Position numbers and translations under genes: made by a program | Notes under the pieces: model-generated | What the model saw: only the letters and a program-made list of their open reading frames with translations | Told to the model about the DNA's origin: nothing | The model's database searches: none | NCBI GenBank assembly: GCA_028874675.1 | Contig: JAPPJA010000302.1 | Span: forward strand, 1-29,063 | From: Chloroflexota bacterium | GTDB taxonomy: Bacteria; Chloroflexota; Dehalococcoidia; Lucifugimonadales; UBA3495 | DNA: 29,063 nucleotides | Reading direction: 5' to 3' | Part shown: one piece after another, positions 22,962 to 29,063 of the stretch | How the letters are laid out: each line of letters begins with the position of its first letter | How positions within the stretch are numbered: the first letter of the stretch is position 1

Positions 22962-23405
22962 ATGCCAATGCGGCCGCTATCCGGTGAGGAACTGGCAAAG
23001 GCAGTGAACCAGGAATATCCTGGCGTAGCTGTTGATTATGATGAAGTTTCCGCCTGGATCAGGCCCAACCGCATTCACGCGGTGGCAGCGTTCTTGAAGG
23101 ACTCCCCGGCCCATGATTTCCAGTTCCTCAACTCAGTCAGCGCGGTGGACTATGTCGAGTATTTCGACCTGGTTTACCACCTGACTTCGCTGAGGCAGCA
23201 GAGTTCGGCCGTTTTCAAGGCACGCATTTATGGTCGGGAGGACCTGAGGGCGCCCTCGGTTTATTCCGTGTGGCGGGGCGCCGACTTCCAGGAACGGGAA
23301 ATCTGGGATTTGATGGGCATCCACTTTGAAGGCCACCCCAATATGAAACGAATAATGCTTTGGGAAGGGTTCGAGGGCCACCCTCTCCGGAAGGACTTCC
23401 TGTAA
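22962..23405 (+). CDS. nuoC: NADH-quinone oxidoreductase subunit C
   Basis: This 147-aa peripheral subunit of complex I corresponds to the 30-kDa subunit. It has the typical segments FQFLNSVSAVDYVEYFDLVYHLTS, PSVYSVWRGADFQEREIWDLMGIHFEGHPNMKRIMLWEGFEGHPLRKDF. The ERE-x-DL-GI-F-GHP-MKRI signature is complete. It is not fused to NuoD, unlike the E. coli form. AGGAG lies about 14 nt before the ATG, so translation probably depends partly on coupling with nuoB, which ends 2 nt earlier. Confidence 0.96.
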   Translation: MPMRPLSGEELAKAVNQEYPGVAVDYDEVSAWIRPNRIHAVAAFLKDSPAHDFQFLNSVSAVDYVEYFDLVYHLTSLRQQSSAVFKARIYGREDLRAPSVYSVWRGADFQEREIWDLMGIHFEGHPNMKRIMLWEGFEGHPLRKDFL

Positions 23406-23437
23406 GCGTGTTTTCTGTGACTGAGATTCACCACATG

Positions 23438-23460
23438 CCGGGCCGAATGAATGGGCCCGG
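23438..23460 (+). other. Hairpin in the nuoC-nuoD spacer
   Basis: CCGGGCC (23438-23444) pairs with GGCCCGG (23454-23460) across a 9-nt loop. It lies in the only spacer longer than 60 nt inside the nuo operon (92 nt). No T-run follows, so an mRNA processing or stability role is more likely than termination. Confidence 0.4.
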
Positions 23461-23497
23461 TCTCTCATCCGGCAAGGGCTAAGCAGGCGCCTTTTCC

Positions 23498-24604
23498 ATG
23501 ACCATCCGCACTGAACCAATGACCGTCAATGTGGGGCCGCAGCACCCCAGTACCCACGGCGTATTCCGCGTCCGGATTACCTTTGACGGCGAGGACATTG
23601 TAGAGGTGGAGCCGGTTTTCGGTTACCTGCACCGGGGAACCGAGAAACTGGCCGAGGAACGAAATTACGTTCAGGTAGTAACGCTGACGGACCGCCTGGA
23701 CTATACGTCCTCCATGATCAATAACCAGGCCTATTGCCTGGCGGTGGAAAAACTGCTGGGAGTTGAGCCGCCGCCCCGCGCCAGGTACCTGCGCACCCTG
23801 ACCGCCGAGCTCCAGCGCATCGCCAGCCACCTGATTGCCGTCGGGTTCTTTGTCCAGGAACTGGGGGCTTTCGGCACGCCGCTGATGTATGGATTCAGGA
23901 GCAGGGAGCGGATACTTGAGCTGTTCGAGATGCTCTGCGGAGCCCGGATAACGGTGAGCTATATGAGGCCCGGCGGGGTATTTGCCGACGCTCCTCGAGA
24001 CTTTTGGCCGGCCCTCAACCGGTTCCTGGAGGACTTTGAGGACGAGTTTGCCGAGATGGAGCAACTGCTCCTTGAGAACGAAATCCTGATGATCCGTACC
24101 CGGGGTGTCAGTCCCATCCCGCCGGAAGTCGCCATCAACAATTCGGTTTCAGGGCCGGTGCTGCGGGCAAGCGGAGTCAACTGGGACTGGAGAAAACAGG
24201 AACCCTACGATGCCTATGACCAGGTTGAATTTGACGTCCCCATAGGTTCCAACTGGGACAACTACGACCGGTTCTGGGTCCGAATCCAGGAAGTTCGCCA
24301 GAGCATCCGCATAATAAAACAGTGCATCGCGCAGATTGAGCCCGGTCCGGTCCGGCTGGACCTGCCCCTGGTACTGCGCCCGGAAGCCGGCAGGGAAGCC
24401 TACGGAAGGGTGGAGGCATCCAAGGGGGAACTGGGATTTTACCTGGTCAGCGATGGCGGAATATCGCCATACCGTTGTAAGATAAGGTCGCCGTCCCTGA
24501 TAAATTTGACCGTAATCGAGCGCCTGCTGGTGGGCTGGAAGCTGGCGGACATGATTGTGTCGCTGGGAAGCATTGACATTAACATGGGCGAGGTGGACCG
24601 GTGA
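23498..24604 (+). CDS. nuoD: NADH-quinone oxidoreductase subunit D
   Basis: This 368-aa subunit corresponds to the 49-kDa subunit, which forms the quinone-binding pocket with NuoB. Landmarks are VNVGPQHPSTHGVFR near the N-terminus, GYLHRGTEKLAEERNYVQ, DRLDYTSSMINNQAYCLAVEKL, LQRIASHLIAVGFF, MRPGGVFAD and the C-terminal GELGFYLVSDGGISPYRCKIRSPSLINL, ending SIDINMGEVDR. Hydrogenase-like metal-site cysteines are absent, as expected for complex I. The ATG lacks a strong ribosome binding site and follows a 92-nt spacer with a hairpin. The stop overlaps the nuoH start by 4 bases (GTGA). Confidence 0.97.
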   Translation: MTIRTEPMTVNVGPQHPSTHGVFRVRITFDGEDIVEVEPVFGYLHRGTEKLAEERNYVQVVTLTDRLDYTSSMINNQAYCLAVEKLLGVEPPPRARYLRTLTAELQRIASHLIAVGFFVQELGAFGTPLMYGFRSRERILELFEMLCGARITVSYMRPGGVFADAPRDFWPALNRFLEDFEDEFAEMEQLLLENEILMIRTRGVSPIPPEVAINNSVSGPVLRASGVNWDWRKQEPYDAYDQVEFDVPIGSNWDNYDRFWVRIQEVRQSIRIIKQCIAQIEPGPVRLDLPLVLRPEAGREAYGRVEASKGELGFYLVSDGGISPYRCKIRSPSLINLTVIERLLVGWKLADMIVSLGSIDINMGEVDR

Positions 24605-25824
24605 GCTGCCAGTTAGCCTCGGACAGTATTCTTTACGCCAACGGGATTTACCGGCTGGTTTACGAAATAGTTGGCGTTGTCCTGCCCTGCTGGGTGGCTT
24701 ACGCCATTGCCGGCCTGGTGTTTGCCTTTATCCTGGTAAACGCGGTCCTCCTGGGGGCGGCGGTGATCACCTGGGGAGAACGGCGGGTACTGGGGCGATT
24801 TCAGAACCGGGTAGGCCCCAACCGGTGGGGTCCCTTTGGCCTTTTCCAGCCGGTCGCGGACCTGGTGAAGCTCTTGACCAAGGAGGACCTGCGGCCTGAG
24901 GGGTCGGACCGGGTGGTTTTTTCGCTGGTGCCAGTGTTGATGGTGGCCCCGCTGATATTGATGACTGCGGTAGTGCCCTTTGCCAAAAATACCGCGCTGG
25001 CCAGCCTCAATGTCGGAGTGCTTTTTATACTGGCTGTAAGCTCGATAACGTCGGTTGCCATCTTCATGGCGGGCTGGTCTTCCAACAACCGCTACGCCAT
25101 GTTCGGGGCTGCCCGGGCGGTGGCGGTGTTGATAAGCTACGAAATACCCGTCGTGCTGTCGCTGCTTGGGGTGGTGATGGTCGCGGCTTCCATGTCGCTG
25201 GGAACGATAGTGGCAGCCCAGGCGCTGCCCTTCTTCCTGGTCCAGCCCCTGGCCTTCTTTGTGTTCATGGCGGGGATGTCAGCAGAGTTGAACCGCTCTC
25301 CCTTTGACGTGGCAGAGGCGGAATCAGAGATTATCGCCGGTTATCACACGGAATACAGCGGAGTGAGGTTCGCGCTGATCCAGGCAGCCGAGTTCGGAGG
25401 CGTGGGAGTGGTGGCCGCCATTGCCGCTACCCTTTTCCTGGGAGGCTGGTCCGGCCCGTGGTCGGAATACCTGGGCTGGCTCTGGTTCCTGATCAAGACC
25501 GGAATTATCGTGTTTCTCTTCATCTGGTTCCGGGCGACTTACCCCCGGCTGAGAATTGACCAGATTATGGCGTTTTCGTGGAAATTCCTGCTGCCGCTGG
25601 CCATGGTCAACCTGGTTGTCGTAACCCTGGAAGTATTCCTGCTCCGGGGCGATGAAGGCGTCTTGACCCACACCGACCTGGCGATTATGGCCGCGATTAA
25701 CCTGGCAGTAACGGCGATCTCGATCGCGGTATTTGGGAACCTGATCAAGGACCGAGTCACTTTCCGGACCCGGCAACCGCAGCAGGTGGTAGTTCCCGGG
25801 GTTTCCACCATAGAGGTGAGCTGA
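24601..25824 (+). CDS. nuoH: NADH-quinone oxidoreductase subunit H
   Basis: This 407-aa membrane subunit links the quinone site to the proton channels. It has eight or more transmembrane helices. Family signatures are GERRVLGRFQNRVGPNRWGPFGLFQPVADLVKLLTKED (about 60-97), AVLISYEIPVVLSLLGV, MAGMSAELNRSPFDVAEAESEIIAGYHTEYSG (about 223-255) and RATYPRLRIDQIMAFSWKFLLPL. The protein is longer than the usual about 330 residues because of extra residues at both ends. The GTG at 24601 overlaps the nuoD stop, with GGCGAGGTGG upstream, so the start is well supported. Confidence 0.97.
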   Translation: MSCQLASDSILYANGIYRLVYEIVGVVLPCWVAYAIAGLVFAFILVNAVLLGAAVITWGERRVLGRFQNRVGPNRWGPFGLFQPVADLVKLLTKEDLRPEGSDRVVFSLVPVLMVAPLILMTAVVPFAKNTALASLNVGVLFILAVSSITSVAIFMAGWSSNNRYAMFGAARAVAVLISYEIPVVLSLLGVVMVAASMSLGTIVAAQALPFFLVQPLAFFVFMAGMSAELNRSPFDVAEAESEIIAGYHTEYSGVRFALIQAAEFGGVGVVAAIAATLFLGGWSGPWSEYLGWLWFLIKTGIIVFLFIWFRATYPRLRIDQIMAFSWKFLLPLAMVNLVVVTLEVFLLRGDEGVLTHTDLAIMAAINLAVTAISIAVFGNLIKDRVTFRTRQPQQVVVPGVSTIEVS

Positions 25825-25825
25825 G

Positions 25826-26509
25826 ATGTATGGGCTGGCAATGGTAAAGGGCCTTATGGTCACGTTGAAGAATCTGACCAGGAAGCCATTCACCATTCAG
25901 TATCCTGAAGAGCGGGCCAAGCAGCACCCCAGGTTCAGGGGAGAAGAATTCGTTTGGTACGAAGAGCGATGCACCGGCTGCGCTTCGTGCGCCAAGTACT
26001 GTCCCCTGGGCATCATCAAGATTGAGACTTCACCCAGCGGCTCCATGATTCCCCAGGGAGAAAAGTACCGGCTGGAAGTTTTCGACATTGAACTTCAGCG
26101 GTGCATGTTCTGCGGCCTTTGCGTGGAAGCCTGCCCCTACGACGCCCTGTTCATGGGCAGTGGATTCGAACAGGGACAGTACAGCAGAAAGAACATGGTC
26201 ATTACCATCGACCAGTTACGGAACGCCGAGAAACATCCGAGCACCTGGTTCCGGCCCCAGCTGGAGGGTTACGAAGGTGGGACTGATTCCTTCAGGCGGA
26301 CACCGACCATCGCCCAGGGTGAGTCCCGATTCTCTTACGACCCAAGGGGCGGGCCGCCGCTGGGCTGGCGGGAAGTGGGACGAGAGTCGTGGCGCTGGCA
26401 CCAGCGCGAGAAGGCAGGGATGCGACTGGAACAGGGCGAGGCAGTTCCGGACACGGGCAGGGATGAATTGCCCCAGTCTGCGCGGGACAGCGATGCAGCA
26501 GCAGATTAA
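25826..26509 (+). CDS. nuoI: NADH-quinone oxidoreductase subunit I
   Basis: This 227-aa ferredoxin-like subunit carries clusters N6a and N6b. The two 4Fe-4S motifs are complete: Cys49, 52, 55 and 59 (CTGCASCAKYCP) and Cys93, 96, 99 and 103 (CMFCGLCVEACP). The N-terminus has the usual membrane-facing helix (GLMVTLKNLTRKPFTIQYPEE). The C-terminal about 90 residues, from GGTDSFRRTP onward, are a charged extension longer than in most NuoI and of no recognised domain. The ATG at 25826 follows GAGGTGAGC, and the nuoH stop is 1 base upstream. Confidence 0.96.
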   Translation: MYGLAMVKGLMVTLKNLTRKPFTIQYPEERAKQHPRFRGEEFVWYEERCTGCASCAKYCPLGIIKIETSPSGSMIPQGEKYRLEVFDIELQRCMFCGLCVEACPYDALFMGSGFEQGQYSRKNMVITIDQLRNAEKHPSTWFRPQLEGYEGGTDSFRRTPTIAQGESRFSYDPRGGPPLGWREVGRESWRWHQREKAGMRLEQGEAVPDTGRDELPQSARDSDAAAD

Positions 26510-26563
26510 GCAACCTTCAGCAACAGCCTGGAATTCCCGCGCCGAAGCCCGGATGGGGGCCTG

Positions 26564-27127
26564 ATGCCTGTGGTCCAGGACCTGGCCTTCTGGGTATTGT
26601 CCGTGGTGGCCATTGCGGCTGCCCTGGGCGTAGTCCTGGTGAAGGACCTGTTTCGCTCCGCTCTCCTGCTGGCGGTGGTTTTCATATCGGTAGCAGGATT
26701 TTTTGTGCTGCTGAGCGCGGAGTTCCTGGCAGTGGTCCAGGTGCTGATTTACGTGGGCGCGATATCAGTCTTGTTTATCTTCGGAATTATGCTCACCCGC
26801 AATGTGCGGGAGGGCAACGTTCCCAACCGTCTCCAGATCCCGGCGGTGATGTGCGCTTCGCTGTTGCTGGTGGGAATGATAGCGGCCGCCATTAACACGG
26901 ACTGGCGTCCCATTCCGGAAGCCGCCGCGCAGATGGTGGACGCCGCCCAGACCCAGTCGGTTGCCGGGCCGCCGGCCGGCGCATCCAGTTCGGGATACGC
27001 TGAGCAGGATACGGGGCTGGCGGAACTGCTGATCGCCGACTTTGTGCTGCCCTTTGAAGCGGTGTCACTGCTGCTGCTGGCGGCGCTGATCGGCGGGCTT
27101 GCCCTGGCCCGTTCGCGGGGGAGTTAG
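26564..27127 (+). CDS. nuoJ: NADH-quinone oxidoreductase subunit J
   Basis: This 187-aa membrane subunit has five transmembrane helices. The first three (about 7-28, 32-52 and 56-77) include the conserved LFRSALLLAVVFISVAGFFVLLSAEFLAVVQVLIYVGAISVLFIFGIML, with the YVGAI-VLFIF signature of helix 3, whose pi-bulge region rotates during turnover. A loop of about 50 residues (DTDWRP to DTGL) precedes the last helix. The ATG at 26564 lies 54 nt after nuoI. The last codons run into the nuoK ribosome binding site. Confidence 0.94.
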   Translation: MPVVQDLAFWVLSVVAIAAALGVVLVKDLFRSALLLAVVFISVAGFFVLLSAEFLAVVQVLIYVGAISVLFIFGIMLTRNVREGNVPNRLQIPAVMCASLLLVGMIAAAINTDWRPIPEAAAQMVDAAQTQSVAGPPAGASSSGYAEQDTGLAELLIADFVLPFEAVSLLLLAALIGGLALARSRGS

Positions 27128-27131
27128 CCGC

Positions 27132-27461
27132 ATGTCCCTGGAGTCAATGCTGGTGGTGGCGGCCGTCCTTTTCGCCATCGGATTGTATGGCGCGCTGGCC
27201 CGCAGCAACGTTATCGCAGTGCTGATGTCGATCGAGATTATGTTCAATGCCGTCAACCTGACGGTGGTAGCCTTTTCCCGGTACGTAGCTCCCCTGGCGC
27301 TGCGACAGGAAATAGGGAGTGTGCTGACCGGGCAGGTCTTTGCCATTTTCATCATAACGGTGGCGGCGGCTGAAATCGCCCTGGGGCTGGGCATTGTGTT
27401 CGCCATGTATCGCCACACCGAATCGGTCTCCCTGACGGAAGCCAACCAGCTCCGTCATTAA
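27132..27461 (+). CDS. nuoK: NADH-quinone oxidoreductase subunit K
   Basis: This 109-aa membrane subunit of complex I has three transmembrane helices. It contains the conserved acidic residues of the proton path in LMSIEIMFNAVNLTVVAF (Glu in helix 2) and AAAEIALGLGIV (Glu in helix 3). The ATG at 27132 gives the normal family length; an open frame extends 11 codons upstream into nuoJ. GGGGGAG in the end of nuoJ serves as the ribosome binding site. Confidence 0.95.
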   Translation: MSLESMLVVAAVLFAIGLYGALARSNVIAVLMSIEIMFNAVNLTVVAFSRYVAPLALRQEIGSVLTGQVFAIFIITVAAAEIALGLGIVFAMYRHTESVSLTEANQLRH

Positions 27462-27500
27462 GCTACGGGCGCCAGTCGGGAGAACTGTCAAAGCAAGACG

Positions 27501-27695
27501 ATGTGGGTTGAATTCAAGAAGACGCCAAACCTGATGATGGCGGAAATGTGGAAGGAAGTCCTCGAGGGAGAAGGACTGCCGGCCCGCATTCTTCCGGAGG
27601 GCGATATTCGGGACTGGGGTGAGCGGGTGCCCTTCAAAGTGTATGTTCCCAAGGGCCGTGAGCACGTGGCCGAAGAGATACTGAGGAAACTGTAA
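27501..27695 (+). CDS. Small DUF2007-like protein inside the nuo operon
   Basis: This 64-aa protein is inserted between nuoK and nuoL. It reads as one compact alpha-beta domain: a strand, the helix NLMMAEMWKEVLEGEGL, then PARILPEG, a strand VPFKVYVPKGREHVAEEILRKL. This resembles the DUF2007 (putative signal-transducing) domain, a small domain often found alone, whose function is unproven. It is not a known complex I subunit. The stop TAA is directly followed by the nuoL ATG, so it is part of the operon and translated with it. Its ribosome binding site is weak. Confidence 0.78.
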   Translation: MWVEFKKTPNLMMAEMWKEVLEGEGLPARILPEGDIRDWGERVPFKVYVPKGREHVAEEILRKL

Positions 27696-29063
27696 ATGGT
27701 CGCCGAGCCACTGGTCTGGGCAATATTCCTGCTGCCCTTGCTGTCCTTCCTGCTGATTTCGCTGGTTATACGGCCGCTTTTCAATCGTATTGCGGTAGCC
27801 AGCGGCTACCTGCTGATTGCCTCCCTGGCGGCATCCCTCCTGTTATCTGTCGTAGTCCTGGTAAGTCTGGCCCAGGGATCCGATTCCTCTTATGCTGCCC
27901 ATACCTGGATTGACCTGGGTGACGCCGCCATAGAGCTGGGAATTCTCCTGGACCCCGTGACGGCCATCATGCTGCTGGTGGTCAGCGGCGTCAGCCTGCT
28001 GGTCCAGATCTATTCGCTCGGCTACATGAGGGGCGACCCGGGCATCGCCCGATACTTCGCCTACATGTCCCTGTTCACGGCGTCCATGCTGGGGCTGGTG
28101 CTATCCTCCAATATAGTCCAGCTCTACGCATTCTGGGAGCTGGTAGGGGTATCGTCCTATCTGCTGATCGGATTCTGGCACGACCGCCCGTCGGCGGCAG
28201 CCGCGGCCAAAAAGGCCTTTATTGTTACCCGCATTGGCGATGTGGGATTTCTGCTGGCCATAATCTACCTGTTCTTCCACGCCGGCGAATTCGCGGCGGC
28301 GGGACTGAATCCCTTGCACATTCCCGACATCTGGCAGGCTGCCCAGCCGCTGGCTTCAGGAGGCGCGGTCCTGGGCGGCACGGCGCTGACCCTGGTCTGC
28401 CTGGGGATATTCGCCGGGGCGGCGGGCAAGTCGGGGCAATTCCCCCTGCATTCCTGGCTCCCCGACGCAATGGAGGGTCCCACGCCGGTAAGCGCGCTGA
28501 TTCACGCGGCAACAATGGTGGCGGCGGGAGTGTTCCTGGTGGCCCGGTTCTTCCCCCTGTTCCAGGAAGCGCGGGAGGCCATGATGGTTGTGGCGCTGGT
28601 GGGGGGCTTTACCGCCTTTGCCGCCGCTACCCTGGGCCTGGTGATGGACGATATCAAGCGGGTAATGGCCTATTCGACCATCAGCCAGTTGGGTTATATG
28701 ATGGCGGCGCTGGGCCTTGGCGCCTTCGGGCCGGCGCTCTTTCACTTGTTCACCCATGCCTTCTTCAAGGCTTTGCTTTTCCTGGGGGCGGGAAGCGTCA
28801 ACCACGCGTCCGGCACCTTCAATATGAGATACATGGGGGGGCTCCGGACTTACATGCCGTGGACCTACGCCCTGCTGGTGGTCGGCGGACTGAGCCTGGT
28901 GGGAATCGCTCCCCTGTCGGGATTCTGGAGCAAGGACGAGATTATCACCGCCGCGTTGCTGGGCGAAGGACCGGTGGACCCCTGGGTGGCCCGGACGGCG
29001 CTCGCCCTGCTGGTGGGGGCCGCCCTGCTTACCGCCTTCTATACTTTCCGGATGGTGTTCCTC
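27696..29063 (+). CDS. nuoL: NADH-quinone oxidoreductase subunit L (3' end beyond window)
   Basis: 456 residues of NuoL are visible; the gene runs off the window edge. It is the distal antiporter-like subunit of complex I, which pumps protons. Many transmembrane helices are present. Landmarks are ELGILLDPVTAIMLLVVSGVSLLVQIYSLGYM, YFAYMSLFTASMLGLVLSSNIVQLYAFWELVGVSSYLLIGFWHDRPSAAAAAKKAFIVTRIGDVGFLL (with Glu of the FWELVG helix), KSGQFPLHSWLPDAMEGPTPVSALIHAATMVAAGVFL and DIKRVMAYSTISQLGYMM. The ATG directly follows the stop of the small upstream gene. Confidence 0.97.
   Translation, partial: MVAEPLVWAIFLLPLLSFLLISLVIRPLFNRIAVASGYLLIASLAASLLLSVVVLVSLAQGSDSSYAAHTWIDLGDAAIELGILLDPVTAIMLLVVSGVSLLVQIYSLGYMRGDPGIARYFAYMSLFTASMLGLVLSSNIVQLYAFWELVGVSSYLLIGFWHDRPSAAAAAKKAFIVTRIGDVGFLLAIIYLFFHAGEFAAAGLNPLHIPDIWQAAQPLASGGAVLGGTALTLVCLGIFAGAAGKSGQFPLHSWLPDAMEGPTPVSALIHAATMVAAGVFLVARFFPLFQEAREAMMVVALVGGFTAFAAATLGLVMDDIKRVMAYSTISQLGYMMAALGLGAFGPALFHLFTHAFFKALLFLGAGSVNHASGTFNMRYMGGLRTYMPWTYALLVVGGLSLVGIAPLSGFWSKDEIITAALLGEGPVDPWVARTALALLVGAALLTAFYTFRMVFL

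Noticed and set aside
1..29063. CRISPR array, prophage or integrase
   Set aside because: No regularly spaced direct repeats and no phage or recombinase genes were seen.

Overview
The window looks like a chromosomal segment from a GC-rich (roughly 60%) bacterium, most likely of the Chloroflexota (SAR202/Dehalococcoidia-like). The reasons are an 11-subunit-type nuo operon without nuoEFG, a bacterial PAC2-family protein, and a mixture of M20 peptidase, luciferase-like monooxygenase, class III CoA-transferase and DUF1800/DUF1501 genes. The lineage is an inference from gene content, not from a marker phylogeny. TTG and GTG starts are common, usually with clear AGGAGG-like ribosome binding sites. 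TGA is used as a normal stop by several genes (for example PuuE-like, nuoD, nuoH).

Layout. 1-0.65 kb: an unrecognised protein ending at a textbook terminator. 0.86-3.4 kb: a divergent pair, M20 metallopeptidase (-) and PuuE-like polysaccharide deacetylase (+), with promoters between them. 3.5-7.8 kb: a + strand run of VOC protein, DUF1800, DUF1501 and NHL-repeat protein, none with a visible export signal. 8.0-13.6 kb: a - strand run of S9 peptidase, thioredoxin-like protein, luciferase-like monooxygenase and MFS transporter. 14.1-16.4 kb: PAC2 protein, YkgJ-type Cys-cluster protein, tRNA-Met(CAT) and a small orphan gene, separated by repeat-rich spacers. 16.4-21.3 kb: a - strand cluster of alpha/beta hydrolase, CaiB-type CoA-transferase, rdgB, moaA, a small zinc-ribbon-like protein and moaC. 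21.9 kb to the end: nuoA-B-C-D-H-I-J-K, a small DUF2007-like gene, and nuoL cut by the window edge.

The most notable object is the thioredoxin-like gene at 10080-10772 (-). Its frame is intact except for one in-frame TGA placed exactly at the first cysteine of the WTYTCxNC redox motif, giving U-I-N-C. This reads as a selenocysteine-containing, membrane-anchored TlpA/DipZ-type redox protein that ordinary gene calling would split in two. A weak candidate SECIS hairpin lies just downstream of the TGA, and a strong terminator follows the gene.

A second layer is repetitive. Two diverged copies of a roughly 178-bp element with terminal inverted repeats lie in opposite orientation upstream of the PAC2 gene and of nuoA, and a third partial copy lies beside the tRNA. 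GTAGGGGCG-type palindromes and a 26-nt inverted repeat pair also occupy the spacers.
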